DNA of 64,000 nucleotides from Petrosia ficiformis (lineage: Eukaryota; Porifera; Demospongiae; Haplosclerida; Petrosiidae): contig OX345649.1 of the NCBI GenBank assembly GCA_947044365.1, forward strand, positions 3,488,633-3,552,632. Direction: 5' to 3'. Under the pieces are notes generated by a model that did not search any database, was not told the origin of the DNA, and saw only the letters and a list, made by a program, of their open reading frames with translations. The position numbers were made by a program, and so were the translations under genes. Positions 1 through 14,900 of the stretch are shown here, one piece after another; the first letter of the stretch is position 1; each line of letters begins with the position of its first letter.

Positions 1-3000
1 TTCTCTCAGGCTCCCTCTCAAATTTTTGAGTTCTCACCTCTTCAACAATAGGTACTTCTAAAAGAGTACTGAGAATATCAAAAATGCCTTTACTCACTAA
101 AGACTCACAGTTTTTATCTGAAATATATCATAAACTATGTTAGCATTCAAATTATTTATATGTGACTATACCATTCCTAGCCATATTGGCTATCACTAGA
201 GTAGCTGATGCTCTTACTTCACATCCAAGAGACTGATTTGTCATGTGACTCTTTACAGTACTCCATAAATCGTCATTAGTGAAGAGTATTTCCAAAGCAT
301 CATCTGTGTAATATGAATCGGATATACAATACTATTACAATAACACAACTTCATATCTTTACAAAGTTGATTACTAACAATACTAAATAACTACTATAAT
401 ATTCAAGAGTGCATAATATAGAGACAAGTGAATCAATGTAAGGTTAATTTAACCACTGATGAAGACTGTTGTAAAGCAGTTTTGAAAATCTAGTTTTTAT
501 GGCCCGTAGGGCCATCCCTATGATTGCTTTCCCACGGGTTCGATGTATGTTTATATATATATATATATATATTCTTGTGTCACTTGCGCGACTATGCGTT
601 GTATACGTAGTTAAGGAAGTTGCGTCATTCCCGGGGGCTCGGTCAATTAATGGGCGTGGCGCGTAAAAGAACGCGCGTTTGAGCTACAGACCAGCCAGGA
701 AGATTCAGAAAGGATGTAAAACTGCTAATAACTGTTGTATATAGCAGAGAAACAGTATAGATATTATGCAAGAATCTTTAACAAGTAAGTATGATAAGTT
801 GTTGAGTTTCAAACACGAGGAAGTCATCATTTAGAACCTTGAAGGAGTACCTCAGTCAGTTCATCAGACATCTGTGTATTTAGACTGCAATTAGGCTTAC
901 ACTTACGTATTCAGGCCCCAGGAGTACACAGAAAGGTAGAGACACTAGTGCCATCAGCAATGCTTAATACATAGTCATCACAAAGCAAATATAGGGATGT
1001 TTTTTTCTCTATATACACTTGTTCTTTTTTTAATTCTTGAGTAGCGACTAAACTTACATTAATTAACATAACTAGTCAATCAAGTCTAAAGAAAATAGTA
1101 TATATGAGCATGAATTAGTAGTACCTGATGAAGCCAATTGAATAATGATATCAAAAACTTTGGTGATTAATTTAGAATCAGAAATACATAACATCTGTGA
1201 CACACACCCATTTGTCACCATAGCAACCTTCCATTTGTCACAATATTCACCTAATGAAATCAATAAGAAAAGAAGGAAAGTGAAGCATGCCATGTTTTTT
1301 TGTAAAATTAAAAGTGTTTTGAAATATTACATGCACATCTATTAAAACTAACTTTCACTTGATAAAGGTATTTCAATGTTCTCTAATAAAATGTCATATA
1401 AATTGTACTCATTGTTGTTACACAATTTTAGTAAATCAGTCAAAAGTTGTGGAATTTGAGAAGACGATAGAACACTTATATCACAACATTCTATATAAAA
1501 TGGGTTTATAATTATATTGAGTAGATGAATGGTGAATCTGTCTGAGTGAATCAATTGACAATTGCATGGATTATTGAATGGTGAATAAATGGACAGAGGG
1601 CCTGATAGAAGAATGGATGAATAGATGGATATATGAGTAGATGGATGAATGGATGGACAGATGAATGGATGAGTAGATTGATGGAATAGACAAAAAAAAA
1701 CAAACTAACAGACATGCTCTCCAAATCTATTACAGACACTGTCAGACAGACAGACAAACAACAAATAGATGAAAGAAAAAAAATTAGGTAGACCTATGAA
1801 TGAATGAATGGAGTTGGATGGATGAATGGATGGATGGATGGATGGATGGATGAATGGATGGATGGATGAATGGATGGATGGATGGATGGATGGTAGGTAT
1901 GTTTATATGTATAAACATGTACCTATTAGTACTGATAATGCTTGTAAAGCCATTTTTAGAACGCTTTCTTCTTCTTTCTTCGAAAGAATAGCACACAATG
2001 GTTTTAAAACATTCAGATCAAACATTGCCTGACACAATTTTTCTGTTAATTAAAAAAAAATCATATAGATTTACTCTTCATTTTTTACACCGATTAGCAT
2101 CAATGCGATATTGGAATAAGTTATTTCTAAGGTTAGAAGTGAATGTGTGCTACAAGTATATAGTATAAGCAATACTTGATGGATGATGACCAGATACTGT
2201 ATATACGTACATCTTTCCCGTGCTTCAGTATGACAAACACAGGAACCATCAGGGAATTGAGAATTTTATTTTTGAAAATTCATGTTACATTCGTGGACAA
2301 ATAATTGTTTGTGTCACATGGTACAATATAATTTGGCTGTTTAGTTGAAGAACAATTTTAAATCATTATGTTAATACAGTTCAAGAAAAACAAAACATAA
2401 TAATTATGCTAATGTACATGTATCTAAGGAAACACTTGTTAGTGCATAATGCAATTTCCATAGATTTGTCAACTTTTGTAACATTATAAATTATAAATAG
2501 TTATTAATACAGTGTTCTGCCCACACTGGTCAGGAATAACCACCACTCAGATGAATTAACCACCACTCAGATGAATTAACCACTCAGATGAATTAACCAC
2601 CTCTCAGATAATACATATAATTATATATAGGCTATTGAGATAGTATAAGTATAAACTGGATAAACAACACTAAATATCCAACCACCACTCTAAATATCCT
2701 GAGCAGAACACTGTTAATAGTTACTATAAATGTTTGTTACTTGTTTAATATTATATACTGCTAAACATAATACACCCACTATACCCACAGCCTGTGAAAA
2801 CCACTAAATTAAGTACATGTTAACAATTGTCTTCTTAATGTATCAATATTAAATGTTCCTGCATTCTATCTATTCCTGTTACACGAAGCTTCTGATATAT
2901 ATGTACTAAAGTCTACAACATAATTATAATGATATGCTATACTTTTATAGTCTGAATAAATGCTAACAGAACAAACTTTTAGCATTTTGCAATGCAATTG

Positions 3001-5944
3001 TACTACCGTGCGACGGTAGAAACACAAAGACTAATGTAGTGTTGTACCTGTACTGGTATAGGTAAATGTATAGGTGCCTATACCAAGGTATAGGTAAATA
3101 TAGGTATAGGCAAGTAGTATAGGGCAGATACAGATACTTTACAGACCAAGTTTTGAAACTTGATACTACTATTATACTGTAGGAAAAGATTGATACAACA
3201 GTGAGAATCATATTTTTTGAGCTATTTATATCTTTTCTAGTAGTTTGTGATTTTCATTTTCCAACAGAAATGGCTATATAGAGCAGTGCTAAAAATTAGT
3301 GATGCACATGAACATATACTAGAAAATGAGTGAGCACATGTATATAGGTATAGGTATAGGTAAAGGCAGTTTTAGTTGCCTATAATATCTGTATCTGAAT
3401 TATAGGCAAAACCTAGTATAGGTACAACACTAGACTAATGCAACAGAAAGACAACTGGTGATGTTATATTGGTATATCCTATCCAATTCTGTCATCTTCT
3501 GTGCTGCAGACATGTTGTAGGGTGCGACTTTGTTTTCAATATGGCAGTGCAAACTATACATGGAGTACTACTGTGATGACAGGAAAGTGAGACAAATGCG
3601 CAACTGGTAATTCATAAACAACTCTATCAGTGTATGTATCCTCAGTATCTTGTTCTATGAACGGGTCAATTTGCTAATTCTTATTAATAACAACATGTCA
3701 ATGACTTACCATTGTCACAACAAGTGTTAAGAAGACATCCACAAGCAACTGTCTTGAATTTTATGTATTCTAGTGATACTGGTAGAGAAGCACATTTCTC
3801 TAATATAATAAATAACTGTTTACAACCTCCATTGTTTAGGAATTGTTCACGACCGCTATCTAAATAATAATTATATAATATAAATGTGATTGCTATAATG
3901 GTAAATATAAAATGACGTTGTTGGGACACTAAATGCAAAATAGCCAATACATAACAATCCAAGCATTGGTCCTGACCAAATACTTTCTTGTCAAATATCA
4001 TATATACACTTACATACATTGTCATAGGGACAAGAGGTAGTACTTTGCATATATCCCCTTAAAAGTATTTACAAGTTATTCAAGTTCAAATCATTTGGTC
4101 TCAAAAATGTGGTTGCTATAGTTATTTATATATAAATAATTATATAAATGTACTGTATAGTGGGTATTTTTTATGAGAAAAAAATTTGGCAAAATTGTAA
4201 AAATTTGTATATTGAATTTGTTTCAAGCACGTTACTAAACCACACCTATTCTTGATAATGAATCATGGAGGCTGATGGAGCCAGAGTGCAGGTTAGAAAG
4301 CGCTGTGAGAGGATACTACGTCTACCAGACTGTAGGGATACTGAGGTTGGAGAAATTCTACCTAGTGTAGCAGAGTCAACTAACAGTAGTGATAGGTTTG
4401 TAGTAGCTAAAACTTAACTGTACTTTAATTGCGAATTTTCCAAATTTGCCAATTCGCCAATATTTTTCCTTTGTCTTTAAAACCCACTGTATGGTATAAA
4501 TATTAATAATTATATAAATTGTATAAAATTATATTACACATATAAATTAAATAAATTATTGTATTCTAACCTTCATTGTAGCACAGATTACCAGCAGCTC
4601 TAAGTGCTTGTAATTGTATGTCTATGTTTTCATTTCCAAATATAGAGACAAGTTTTGATATAAGCAATCCATTTGATGCTGCTACAGTTCGAAACTTTAC
4701 TGGAAGGAAGACAAAATTATATAATTCATAATTTCTCTGAGTAACGTACTGATCAGCATATTTAGATAAACTATAATTCAAAACATACAAACATGTATAT
4801 TGACTCAAACAATTAAATGTAGAGGATAGCCTTTTCTCAACTATCTGTGGTAATTACTAAATTATAGTAGTACTATACTGTTGTAAGGCACAGTACAGTG
4901 ATGTACAGTACTGTACAATACAGTACTGCTATACAGTACAGTACAGTACAGTACAGTACAGTACAGTACGGTACAGTACAGTACGGTACAGTACAGTACG
5001 GTACAGTACAGTACGGTACAGTACAGTATAGTTTATAAAATTATGTAGAAATTAAACATGTTCTATCATTTGGAGCCAGGTTAAAGAGCATTTTGCAAGT
5101 AATATCTACAAGGCAAATTCGAATGAGTGTCTCTCTACTTAAGCTTCCATTTTCCATCAGAAATTTCTTTCAAATCAACAGGCAAGACCAATTCCTCTAA
5201 ACTGGAGCCATACATAGCAGAATAGCTGGTGATGATGCACCCACAACAGATTGTTATGTATGGGTCCCAGATACATGTTGTGTTGTATGCAGTGAAGAAG
5301 AAGGGTGCTAATCATGTAATGATATTTTTAGCTAAGCCTTCATAATCACTGTATATTTTTAATTAGTGTAATATTAATTTAAATGCTAAATACCCACTGT
5401 TCTCCTCTCAGAATTACTTGACTTCTAATAGTGAGCAATTAAAGGTAAGCATTTGTGATAACATTCTTTTGGCGGGAAAAGGCCTGTTTTTTCACACGAC
5501 AGTATAGTACAAAGTATACACTTGAACCTTGTACTCCATACCCATCATTTCTTAACATATAAACCCTGTATCACACCATCATTATCAGCTTACAGCTGAA
5601 GAAGACCTTCGGGTTGAAACGTTTTTCTTTCCAGAATTAAACTATCATGTTATTAAAGCTCAATAAACCTCACAATTAGTTATAGTTTAGTTAACTAAAA
5701 GTCATATTGCCTTACCAAAAGGGGTCACTAAACATGCACAAATACGCACATACATGCATATTACATATATACAAATATACATACACACACTCATACACAT
5801 ACAGTGTACATACATGCATACATACATACATACATATATACATGTACATACATACATACATACATACATACATACATACGTACATACGTACATACGTACA
5901 TACGTACATACATACATACATACGTACATACATACATACATACA

Positions 5945-5976
<32 letters not shown>

Positions 5977-8900
5977 CACATACATACATAGTTTACATAC
6001 ACATACATCGACTCTCTAAAACCAAATTTGTTTCTAAGTAACTATCAACATAGTAAGTTGCATCATAAACAATGCCAAATTGAAACGTTAACTTTTTAAA
6101 AATTCATATTGTTTATTTTTAGAGTTATTACTAACAAAATATTCAATAAGCAACAATGAAATATAAACATCAGTACTGGTGATCCCCATAACTTAGCTAA
6201 AGAAGATAAATTAGTGACAAAGTAATCACTCTGGTAAATATGTATACATACATCAGAGTTTTTGATAACATTTGAAGCTTGGGCCAAATTGGCTCAAAAA
6301 TGGTTAGTGTGTTGCCATTGAGAATACATCTTGAGCCAACTAACTAAAAGTTAATGCTGTTACTGAGAATATAATCATAATTAACTGCGCCACTGGCCCA
6401 AAGAGTGCTGTGCATTGACAAATAAGAAGCTTTATGGGCCAATGGTGTGCCATATGAGCTTATCAAAAACACTGACATACATACACAAATACAATGATAC
6501 ATACACATGCATACACATAATAATGATAATATACATACATATTATGCTATACTTATGCAGGGTTGTTATATGGAAGTGGTTAGTACAATGTTGTTGCTAA
6601 GGTACCTTCCCAATCTAGTTTGTGTGGGGTTTTGTTCGTTTTGATATACATTCCTTCTTTTTTTGAAAATGTTTTACTGTTTTTGTTTTTTTAATGAACA
6701 ACTGGAATAGAATGCATTACCAATAGGTAGAATTAAATAAGAGTTAGATATACCATACCATTAACTACTAAGGCATACCACATAGCACATACATGTGCAT
6801 CAACTGACTAACAGTTACACATACGGACTATAACATAACTGAAAGATACCATAACATTGCTGACTAACTGTTAGCATAACAGCATCACAAATGTAAACAT
6901 ACCATACTATTAACTATGATGTTATAATGATTCCATCAGAATTTCACTAATTCTTCAGTTTTTGGGCCAACAAGCCTCCATCAACACAAGTACAAAAAGT
7001 ATATACATAATACATGTACATAAAAAGACAATGAATTTCATTGCTCCAATAACATATGCACATTTGCAATAGAGGGAATCACCTACATTTAGTATACAAT
7101 ATTACAAATTATTTTCTGTTTATGTTTCATAACTTTCAGTATCAAACGTCACAACACTCAGTCAGAGAGTAGACACTCACTGAACCATGTTCTTCACTTG
7201 TCTACTAACAGTTTTGTTGGTCAGTAACTCACTACAAATACTAGGGAGTAAGAAATCAAGTGTTCCTCAAATTAATGAAGGAAATGTAAGTCTACTAAAA
7301 GATGCCCATGAAAGCCCAGAGTGCTTTTGGTGTACAACTAGAGTCTATGTGAAAGAAGATGGAGTAAACAATGTAACATGCTATTCTAATGGTGATCCAA
7401 CAACACCATGTAAAACCCTTTTATATGCCTTGAACAACACAAAAGATAATACTACAATACACCTCCTAAGCAACATCAGTCTGGATGAGGATATTCAAAT
7501 ATATAACAAAAGAAATATTGCCATTTATGGGAAGGGCTGGAATGAAACATACATTAAATGTGCATGGGGCTCAGACAAGTTCAATGCTTCCTCGATTGGT
7601 GCTGGTTTATCTTTGTTTTACGTCCGAAACTTCACACTCTCTCAATTAACGATGCAATATTGTGGAACACTACAATTATTTAAAAATGGTACAGTAAATA
7701 AACATCTTCCATTTCGTTCATCTCTTCACATGTGGCAGTGCCAAGATGTGACTATTGATAGAATAAACATAACTTCATCGAATGGTGTTGGTTTAGCCAT
7801 GTTTAACATTGAACAAACTGTGAAAATATCAAAATCAACATTTGCTAATAACAGTGTTTGGAGAGACTACAGAGATACTGTTCATGGTGGTGGCGGAGTG
7901 CACTTGACAATAAATACAAATTTTCATAATTACACGTATCCATCGCAGTTCCTGATTACAGATTGTTTCTTTGATCACAACACGAAAAATTATGTTAAAA
8001 ACAATAACTCATTCCCAGGTATAGAAACTGGTGGAGGACTCCAGCTACGTTTTGCCAACAACGCTCACAACATCACCATAAACATTACAAATTGTCGATT
8101 TAGCCACAATCATGCCAAATGGGGAGGAGGTATGTTCATAGGTATATTAGAAAATGCATCAAATAACAGTGTGAATATTCATGATTCCATTATTGAATAT
8201 AATAGTGCTTCTCGTTATCATGGTGGTGGTGGAATAGACACTGGCTTCTATGACTTTGATTTTGAGTATCCTCCTATGAACAATAGCATTTCCTTTTATA
8301 ATTGCCAAATCCGATATAACAATGCAACTTATGGAGGTGGTAACACCATCTATTCAGACCTGGATCCTCATCACCTTCGCCTACACAACGATATGTCCTT
8401 TCAGAGTTGTACATGGTTAGGTAATAGAGCAGAGTTTAGTGCTGCAACTGATGTTTCTCCCAATGCTTTTGATAAAATTTCAGGTGGATTCTCCCTCACT
8501 CCTATTTTCAGAAACTGTAGGTTTGTGAAAAACAGTATTTCCCACAAAACAAAACAATCACTAGTTTACAGTTTCAGTACTGCTGCATTTTCAGCAACAG
8601 CTATCAATGTTAGATTTAAAGACAAAACCCAGTTTTTAAACAATACAGGCACAGCTTTGAAAATAGATTCAGCAATGGCAATGTTCTGGAATGGATCTAA
8701 TGTCATATTTAAACACAACAAGGGATCAAAGGGTGGAGGCATCTCTCTTGTTGGCATCAGTCAACTACAGTTTGAAAACAATTCGACGTTTGTCTTTGAA
8801 AAGAACACAGCTGAACTGCTTGGTGGAGCAATTTATTCTTATTCTTCTGATCAACATGATTATTCTTCATCACGAACATGTTTTCTGAGACATTTCACAG

Positions 8901-11900
8901 AAAAAAGGGAGCCCTTTCGAGACAGAAATGTTACTTTCTACTTTAAAGATAATAAAGCTTTGTCCAATATTGGGAGTTCAATATACGCTTCTACTCTTTG
9001 GCCATGTCGTAGATCATGCTGGGACCGAAAGTGCAATATATCTGATGCATTATCAATTTTCAACTGCTGTGTAGCACAGTTTATTGTTAACAATACTAAT
9101 GATTCCCAGCCTATATATACAACAAGTAATAGCTCTTATGATCAGTCACGAAATTTAGAAGCAGTACCAGGAGAACTAATACAAATAAGACCAACCATTT
9201 TTGATGAATATGATCACAGTGTTACTAATATTACCATTTTCAGGGTATATGCAATCAAGGGATCTAATGTTACTGTGGACAACAGTTTTCAATACACTAC
9301 AACAGGAAAAGTCAAAGTTTTAGGAAAACCGGGGAATACAGGACAAATCAGAGTTGAAACCACTGACATGCGCAGAGTTGTAATTGACTATAACATATCA
9401 CTAATGAATTGCCCACCAGGCTGTGTTATGCATGCAAATGATGTTGAATGCAAACATACACCAAACAACCCCCAAGGTTTACAATGTGAAAAACAAGGTG
9501 GCAGAATGATATCCTATATTATGTTTGGGGTATGGGTTGGATATGTAAATAATAATACATTGCTGAGATCATATTGTCCTTTCAGTTACTGTGACTACAG
9601 AGAGAAGTCTAAAAACAAGTCTACAGAAGTCAGAAGATACAACAAACTTCCTACAAATACATCTAAGGAGGCTATCGATGAATTTATCTGCAAAGAAGGT
9701 CGTACTGGTATACTCTGTGGAGACTGCTTGCCTGATCACTCGGTATTCTACCATTCTACACATTACAGATGTTATGAGAACAATAACAGATGCGATTATT
9801 GGTTCCTGTTTTATATACTGAGTGAACTTCTCCCTATCACAATCGTCTTTATCTTTGTGCTGATATTCAACATCAGCTTCACATCAGGTGCTGTGAATGG
9901 CTTCATTTTATTTGCTCAAGTGATAGATCTTATGCATTTAGAAGCTAATGACTTCGTGCCTTTTAATTCTGCTAAATATCTCATCAATATACATGAAATA
10001 TTATATGGATTATTTAACTTGGAACTGGGCACTAGTAGCGAGGCACTAGCTTTCTGCCTGTGGAGAAAAACTACGACATTAGATGTACTAGTGATGAAAT
10101 ATGTGACAACAGGTTATGCCCTTATTCTAGTCTTGTGTCTAGTCTTCATTATGAATCACTGTAACTGTTATTGTATATGTACATGTAAATGTTTCCGAAA
10201 ACAAAGTTTCAGCACTTCTATAATTCACGGTCTCTCTGCATTTCTGGTCATGTGCTATTCCCAATGTACTAGAGTGACTTTTAGTATTCTGCGTCCTGGT
10301 AGACTGTTGATGGAAGGATCATACAAATATGAGAGAACAGTGGCTGATTTTAATGGGAATCTAGAATTCTTTGGATCTACACATCAGTTTTATGCTATTC
10401 CAGCTCTATTCTTTCTTCTCACATTCGTGATGCTACCTCCATTGATACTGTTGTTTAATGCTTCAATAGTGTGCATCCTACCATATTTAAACAAAAGAGG
10501 TTGCTGTACATCTTCTTGGTTGACAAATAAACTATTAATGACTCGACTTAAACCGCTTTTGGATTCATTTCAGGGGTGTTTCCAAGACAAGTATCGCTGC
10601 TTTGCTGGTATATATTTCCTGTACCGTATTTTGTTCCTTTCAGCACATGTATTTATTCCCTCGTTACTTTGGTTTTACGCTGTTAGTGAAGTTATGCTCA
10701 TTATAATGCTGGCTATACACTCCATTACTCAACCATATCAAACAAAATGGCATAACACCCTAGATACGTTGATGTTTACAAACCTCGCTATCATTAATGG
10801 ATTATCTATCTGCATATTCTATAACTTCAGTTCAAGTTCCGTTCATGTTCAGTTGCAAGCATTTCAGTGGATTCAAATAACCTTCATCTATTTACCAATT
10901 CTCTACATTACAGCCTACATTGCTCACAAGATATATACTAGTAATCACTGTAAAGGATTCCCTCGAATCAAAAAAATTTTTCATTCAAGTACTCATCAGT
11001 ACTATGATGACGATGAACTTCCAGCACGATTATTAAGCAACACATTTGAAAATTATAAGAGCTTTGAAAGCATTAAATAAATTGAGTGCATGTATATTTA
11101 CAGTTAAACAAATAGAATTCATTTCTACAAAATTAATAGATTACATTTTGTAGTATTCACTTCTTCGTATTACCACTTCATATTAATTTCTTTTTTTTTT
11201 CTTTTTGAATTTCATATTTGTATATGTAAGCCACTATCATATACTTTTCGTGTACTAATACTTACTTTGCCAAGTTATCCATTAAAAAATTATCTTAGTC
11301 TAACTATGAATTTAAACTGTGTGCAGGCCAAACAGTGATGACAAAAAAGGAATAAGATTAAGATGGCTGATATCCAGCATACAAAGTGCATTGGTAAACA
11401 TTTTATCGCATTAATAATCATGATGGGAGTAGTTCAATTTGTCATGAACACTAATGTATTATCCTGTCAGTCTTTTCCATGGTTGTGCATAAATATTTAA
11501 AGATAAGTTTAATTCACAGTAAATGTTAACATAATAGCTGTTAGCTTCTTGATTAGTTTAAAAATCATATTGGAACACCTCTATATATAGGTTTGTTGTA
11601 TATGAACTAAATATCCTCAGAAATTAGAAAGTTAATAGGGAAGTTTTGTTCGTGTTTCAACTTCCAAGGTGGTGAAGTTACAATACAATTTTTGTAACAA
11701 AAGAAAGAGAAAAAATTAATGATTTTGGAATGATTTTAGCAGTGCTCTTTTAGGAAACAGATTACATTAACTATAAATTAGCCACATGTTGATTATAAAG
11801 ATATCATTAGCCAGCCATAATTGCAAACACAGGGCCCACATATTATCAATTGCTATTGCTGTCAATCTTTCATTATCAAAATCAAAAAAAAAACAAATTA

Positions 11901-14900
11901 GAGAGTAGGCAGTCACTGAATCATTATCCTCATTTGTGAGGGGATCACATAATTATTACACCAAAAATTAAATTGTTAAAATAACCATTTTATTGGTTAT
12001 TATGGTTGCAAGGAATTTCAATAGAGGAAGTTGTGGCTACATGCATGATGTTACTATAACATGATGTGCACTAAGGATTGAGAAGTATACTAAATTGTGT
12101 TTGTGGGTTTCCAAACCCTTTTGATGGCCAAATACAATTACATGTACATATACTTTAGTAGTAAACATGTTAGCATGAGATATGAGTGGACAGCACTCTA
12201 ACATTATTGTGCTTAAGAATTGAATATAATTAGTACAATTAGCTATGACATTAGATGTATGTATCCTGAACAGTGAACTAATTGTTAAATTCTTCTAACT
12301 GTACTAACCAAAAAATTAGTTATTACAACCATGTTGTTTTTGCAATGTATACACTCTGTTTATGTTTTGAGTTCATAGCTTTCAGTATCAAACGTCACAA
12401 CACTCAGTCAGAGAGTAGACACTCGCTGAACCATGTTCCTCACTTGTCTACTAACAGTTTTGCTGGTCAGTAACTCATTACAAATACTAGGGAGTAAGAA
12501 ATCAAGTTTTGAAAATGTTTCTCAAATGAATGAAGGAAATGTAAGTCTACTAAAAGACGCCCATGAAAGTCCAGAGTGCTTTTGGTGTACAACTAGAGTC
12601 TATGTGAAAGAAGATGGAGTAAACAATGTAACTTGCTATTCTAATGGTGATTCAACGACACCATGTAAAACCCTTTCATATGCCTTGAAGAAGACAAAAG
12701 ATAATACTACAATACACCTCCTAAGCAACATCAGTCTGGATGAGAATATTGAAATATATAAAAAAAGAAATATTGCCATTTATGGGAAGGGCTGGAATGA
12801 AACATACATTAAATGTGCATGGGGCTCAGACAAGTTCAATGTTTCCTCGATTGGTGCTGGATTATCTTTGTATTACATCCGAAACTTCACACTCTCTCAA
12901 TTAACGATGCAATATTGTGGAACACTACAATTAAAAGATGGTAGAGTATATAAAAAGCTTCCATTTCGTTCATCTGTTCACATGTGGTATTGCCGAGACG
13001 TGACTATTGACAGAATAAATATAACTTCATCAAATGGTATCGGTTTAGCGCTTTTTAATGCAAAGAAAGTTGTGAAAGTCATTGGATCAACATTCGCTTA
13101 TAATCACGTTTGGAAAGATTATAATCACTTTGTAACAAATGACATAGAGTTCACTCTTCATGGAGGTGGAGGAGTACATGTGACAGTATCACATGTATCA
13201 CATTCCTATAGCATTGGATCGAAGTTCATCTTTAAAAACTGTGTATTCTATGGCAACAGAAAGTATCGTGTGACTACCAATAACCCATTTCCAGGTATTG
13301 AAACAGGAGGAGGTTTGCAGTTAAGATTTGATATTAATGCTACCAGTATTAATACAACTATTACCCATTGTAGATTTAGTCACAATCATGCTAAATGGGG
13401 AGGAGGTATGTTCATAGGTATATTAGAAAATGCATCAAATAACAGTGTGATTGTCCTTAATTCAGTTATTGAATATAATAATGTTTCTCATCATCATGGT
13501 GGTGGTGGAATAGACACTGGCTTCTATAAGTTTGATTTTACACATCCTCCTATGAATAATCACATTGCCTTCCATAATTGTCGAATTCAATATAACAATG
13601 CATCTTATGGAGGGGGTAACACCATCTATTCAGACCTGGATCCTCATCACCTTCGTCTAAGCAACTATCTGTATTTTAAGAATTGTACGTGGTTAGGTAA
13701 TAGAGCAGAGTTTAGTGCTGCAACAGATGTTTCTCCCAATGCTTTCGATAAATTTGCAGGTGGATTTTCCCTTACTCCCCGTTTCAGAAACTGTAAGTTT
13801 TTAGATAATATTATCTCACCAGACGATACAGACAGGAGCTTTGTTTACAGTTTCAGTTCTGGTGTATTTTCAACAACAGCAATTAATGTTGAATTCAACA
13901 GTGAGACTCAGTTCATAAATAACACAGGAACAGCATTAAAAGTTAACTCTGCAATTGCAAGGTTTTGGCTGCGATCTCATGTCATATTTCAAAACAACAG
14001 GGGATCAAAGGGTGGAGGTTTAGCTCTTGTTGGTATTAGTCATTTTCAATTTGAAGACAATTCAATATTTATTTTTGAAAATAATACAGCTGAGCTCTTT
14101 GGTGGTGCTATCTATTTTTATTCCATTGATCAACATGATTACATTTCTTCTAGTACATGTTTCCTTAAATATTTCACCAAAACAAAACAACATTCAGGAC
14201 ACGTCGCTGAAAGAAATGTCACCTTTTATTTGATAAACAATAGAGCTTTATCAAACATTGGCCAATCAATATATGCTTCAACACTTAGTCCATGTACCAG
14301 TTCTTGTTATTGTAACAGGACAGACTATCTCTCGTTCTTTAACTGTTGCATTGCCAATTTTATTGTTCAGGATTCTAGTAATGGAGACCCAAGTTGGTCT
14401 CTGTTCCAAGTTGATACAACAAGCTATCAATATCATAATCAGCCACAGACAATACAAGCAGTACCAGGAGAATTAATAAATATAAACCCAATTGTGTTTG
14501 ATGAATGCCAAAACAATGTAACAAATATTTCAATATTTTGGGTAACCAGTCACAAAGAATCAAATGTCAGTGTTGAAAAACGTTTTCAATACACTACAAC
14601 AGGTGAAGTGAAGATCTTAGGAGAACCAGGCAATAAAGGAAAGATTCAAGTAAAAACAACTGATACGCGCAGTGTTGTCATAGAATATAACATATCGTTA
14701 CAGAATTGTCCTCCAGGCTTTGTTGTAATAAATAAGGAATGTATATGCAAGCAAGACAACTACCCAGGCATAACATGTAAAATCCAGGATGGCAAAATGC
14801 TATCCTACATTTTATTGGGGTCATGGGTTGGATATGTAAATAATGTATTAATGACATCAACCTGTCATTTTGGATACTGTGATTACAAAGAAAGGTCCGA

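Noticed and set aside
5702..6041. Several 60-98 codon frames on both strands rich in Tyr, Ile, His, Cys, Met
   Set aside because: They are translations of the (ACAT)n microsatellite.
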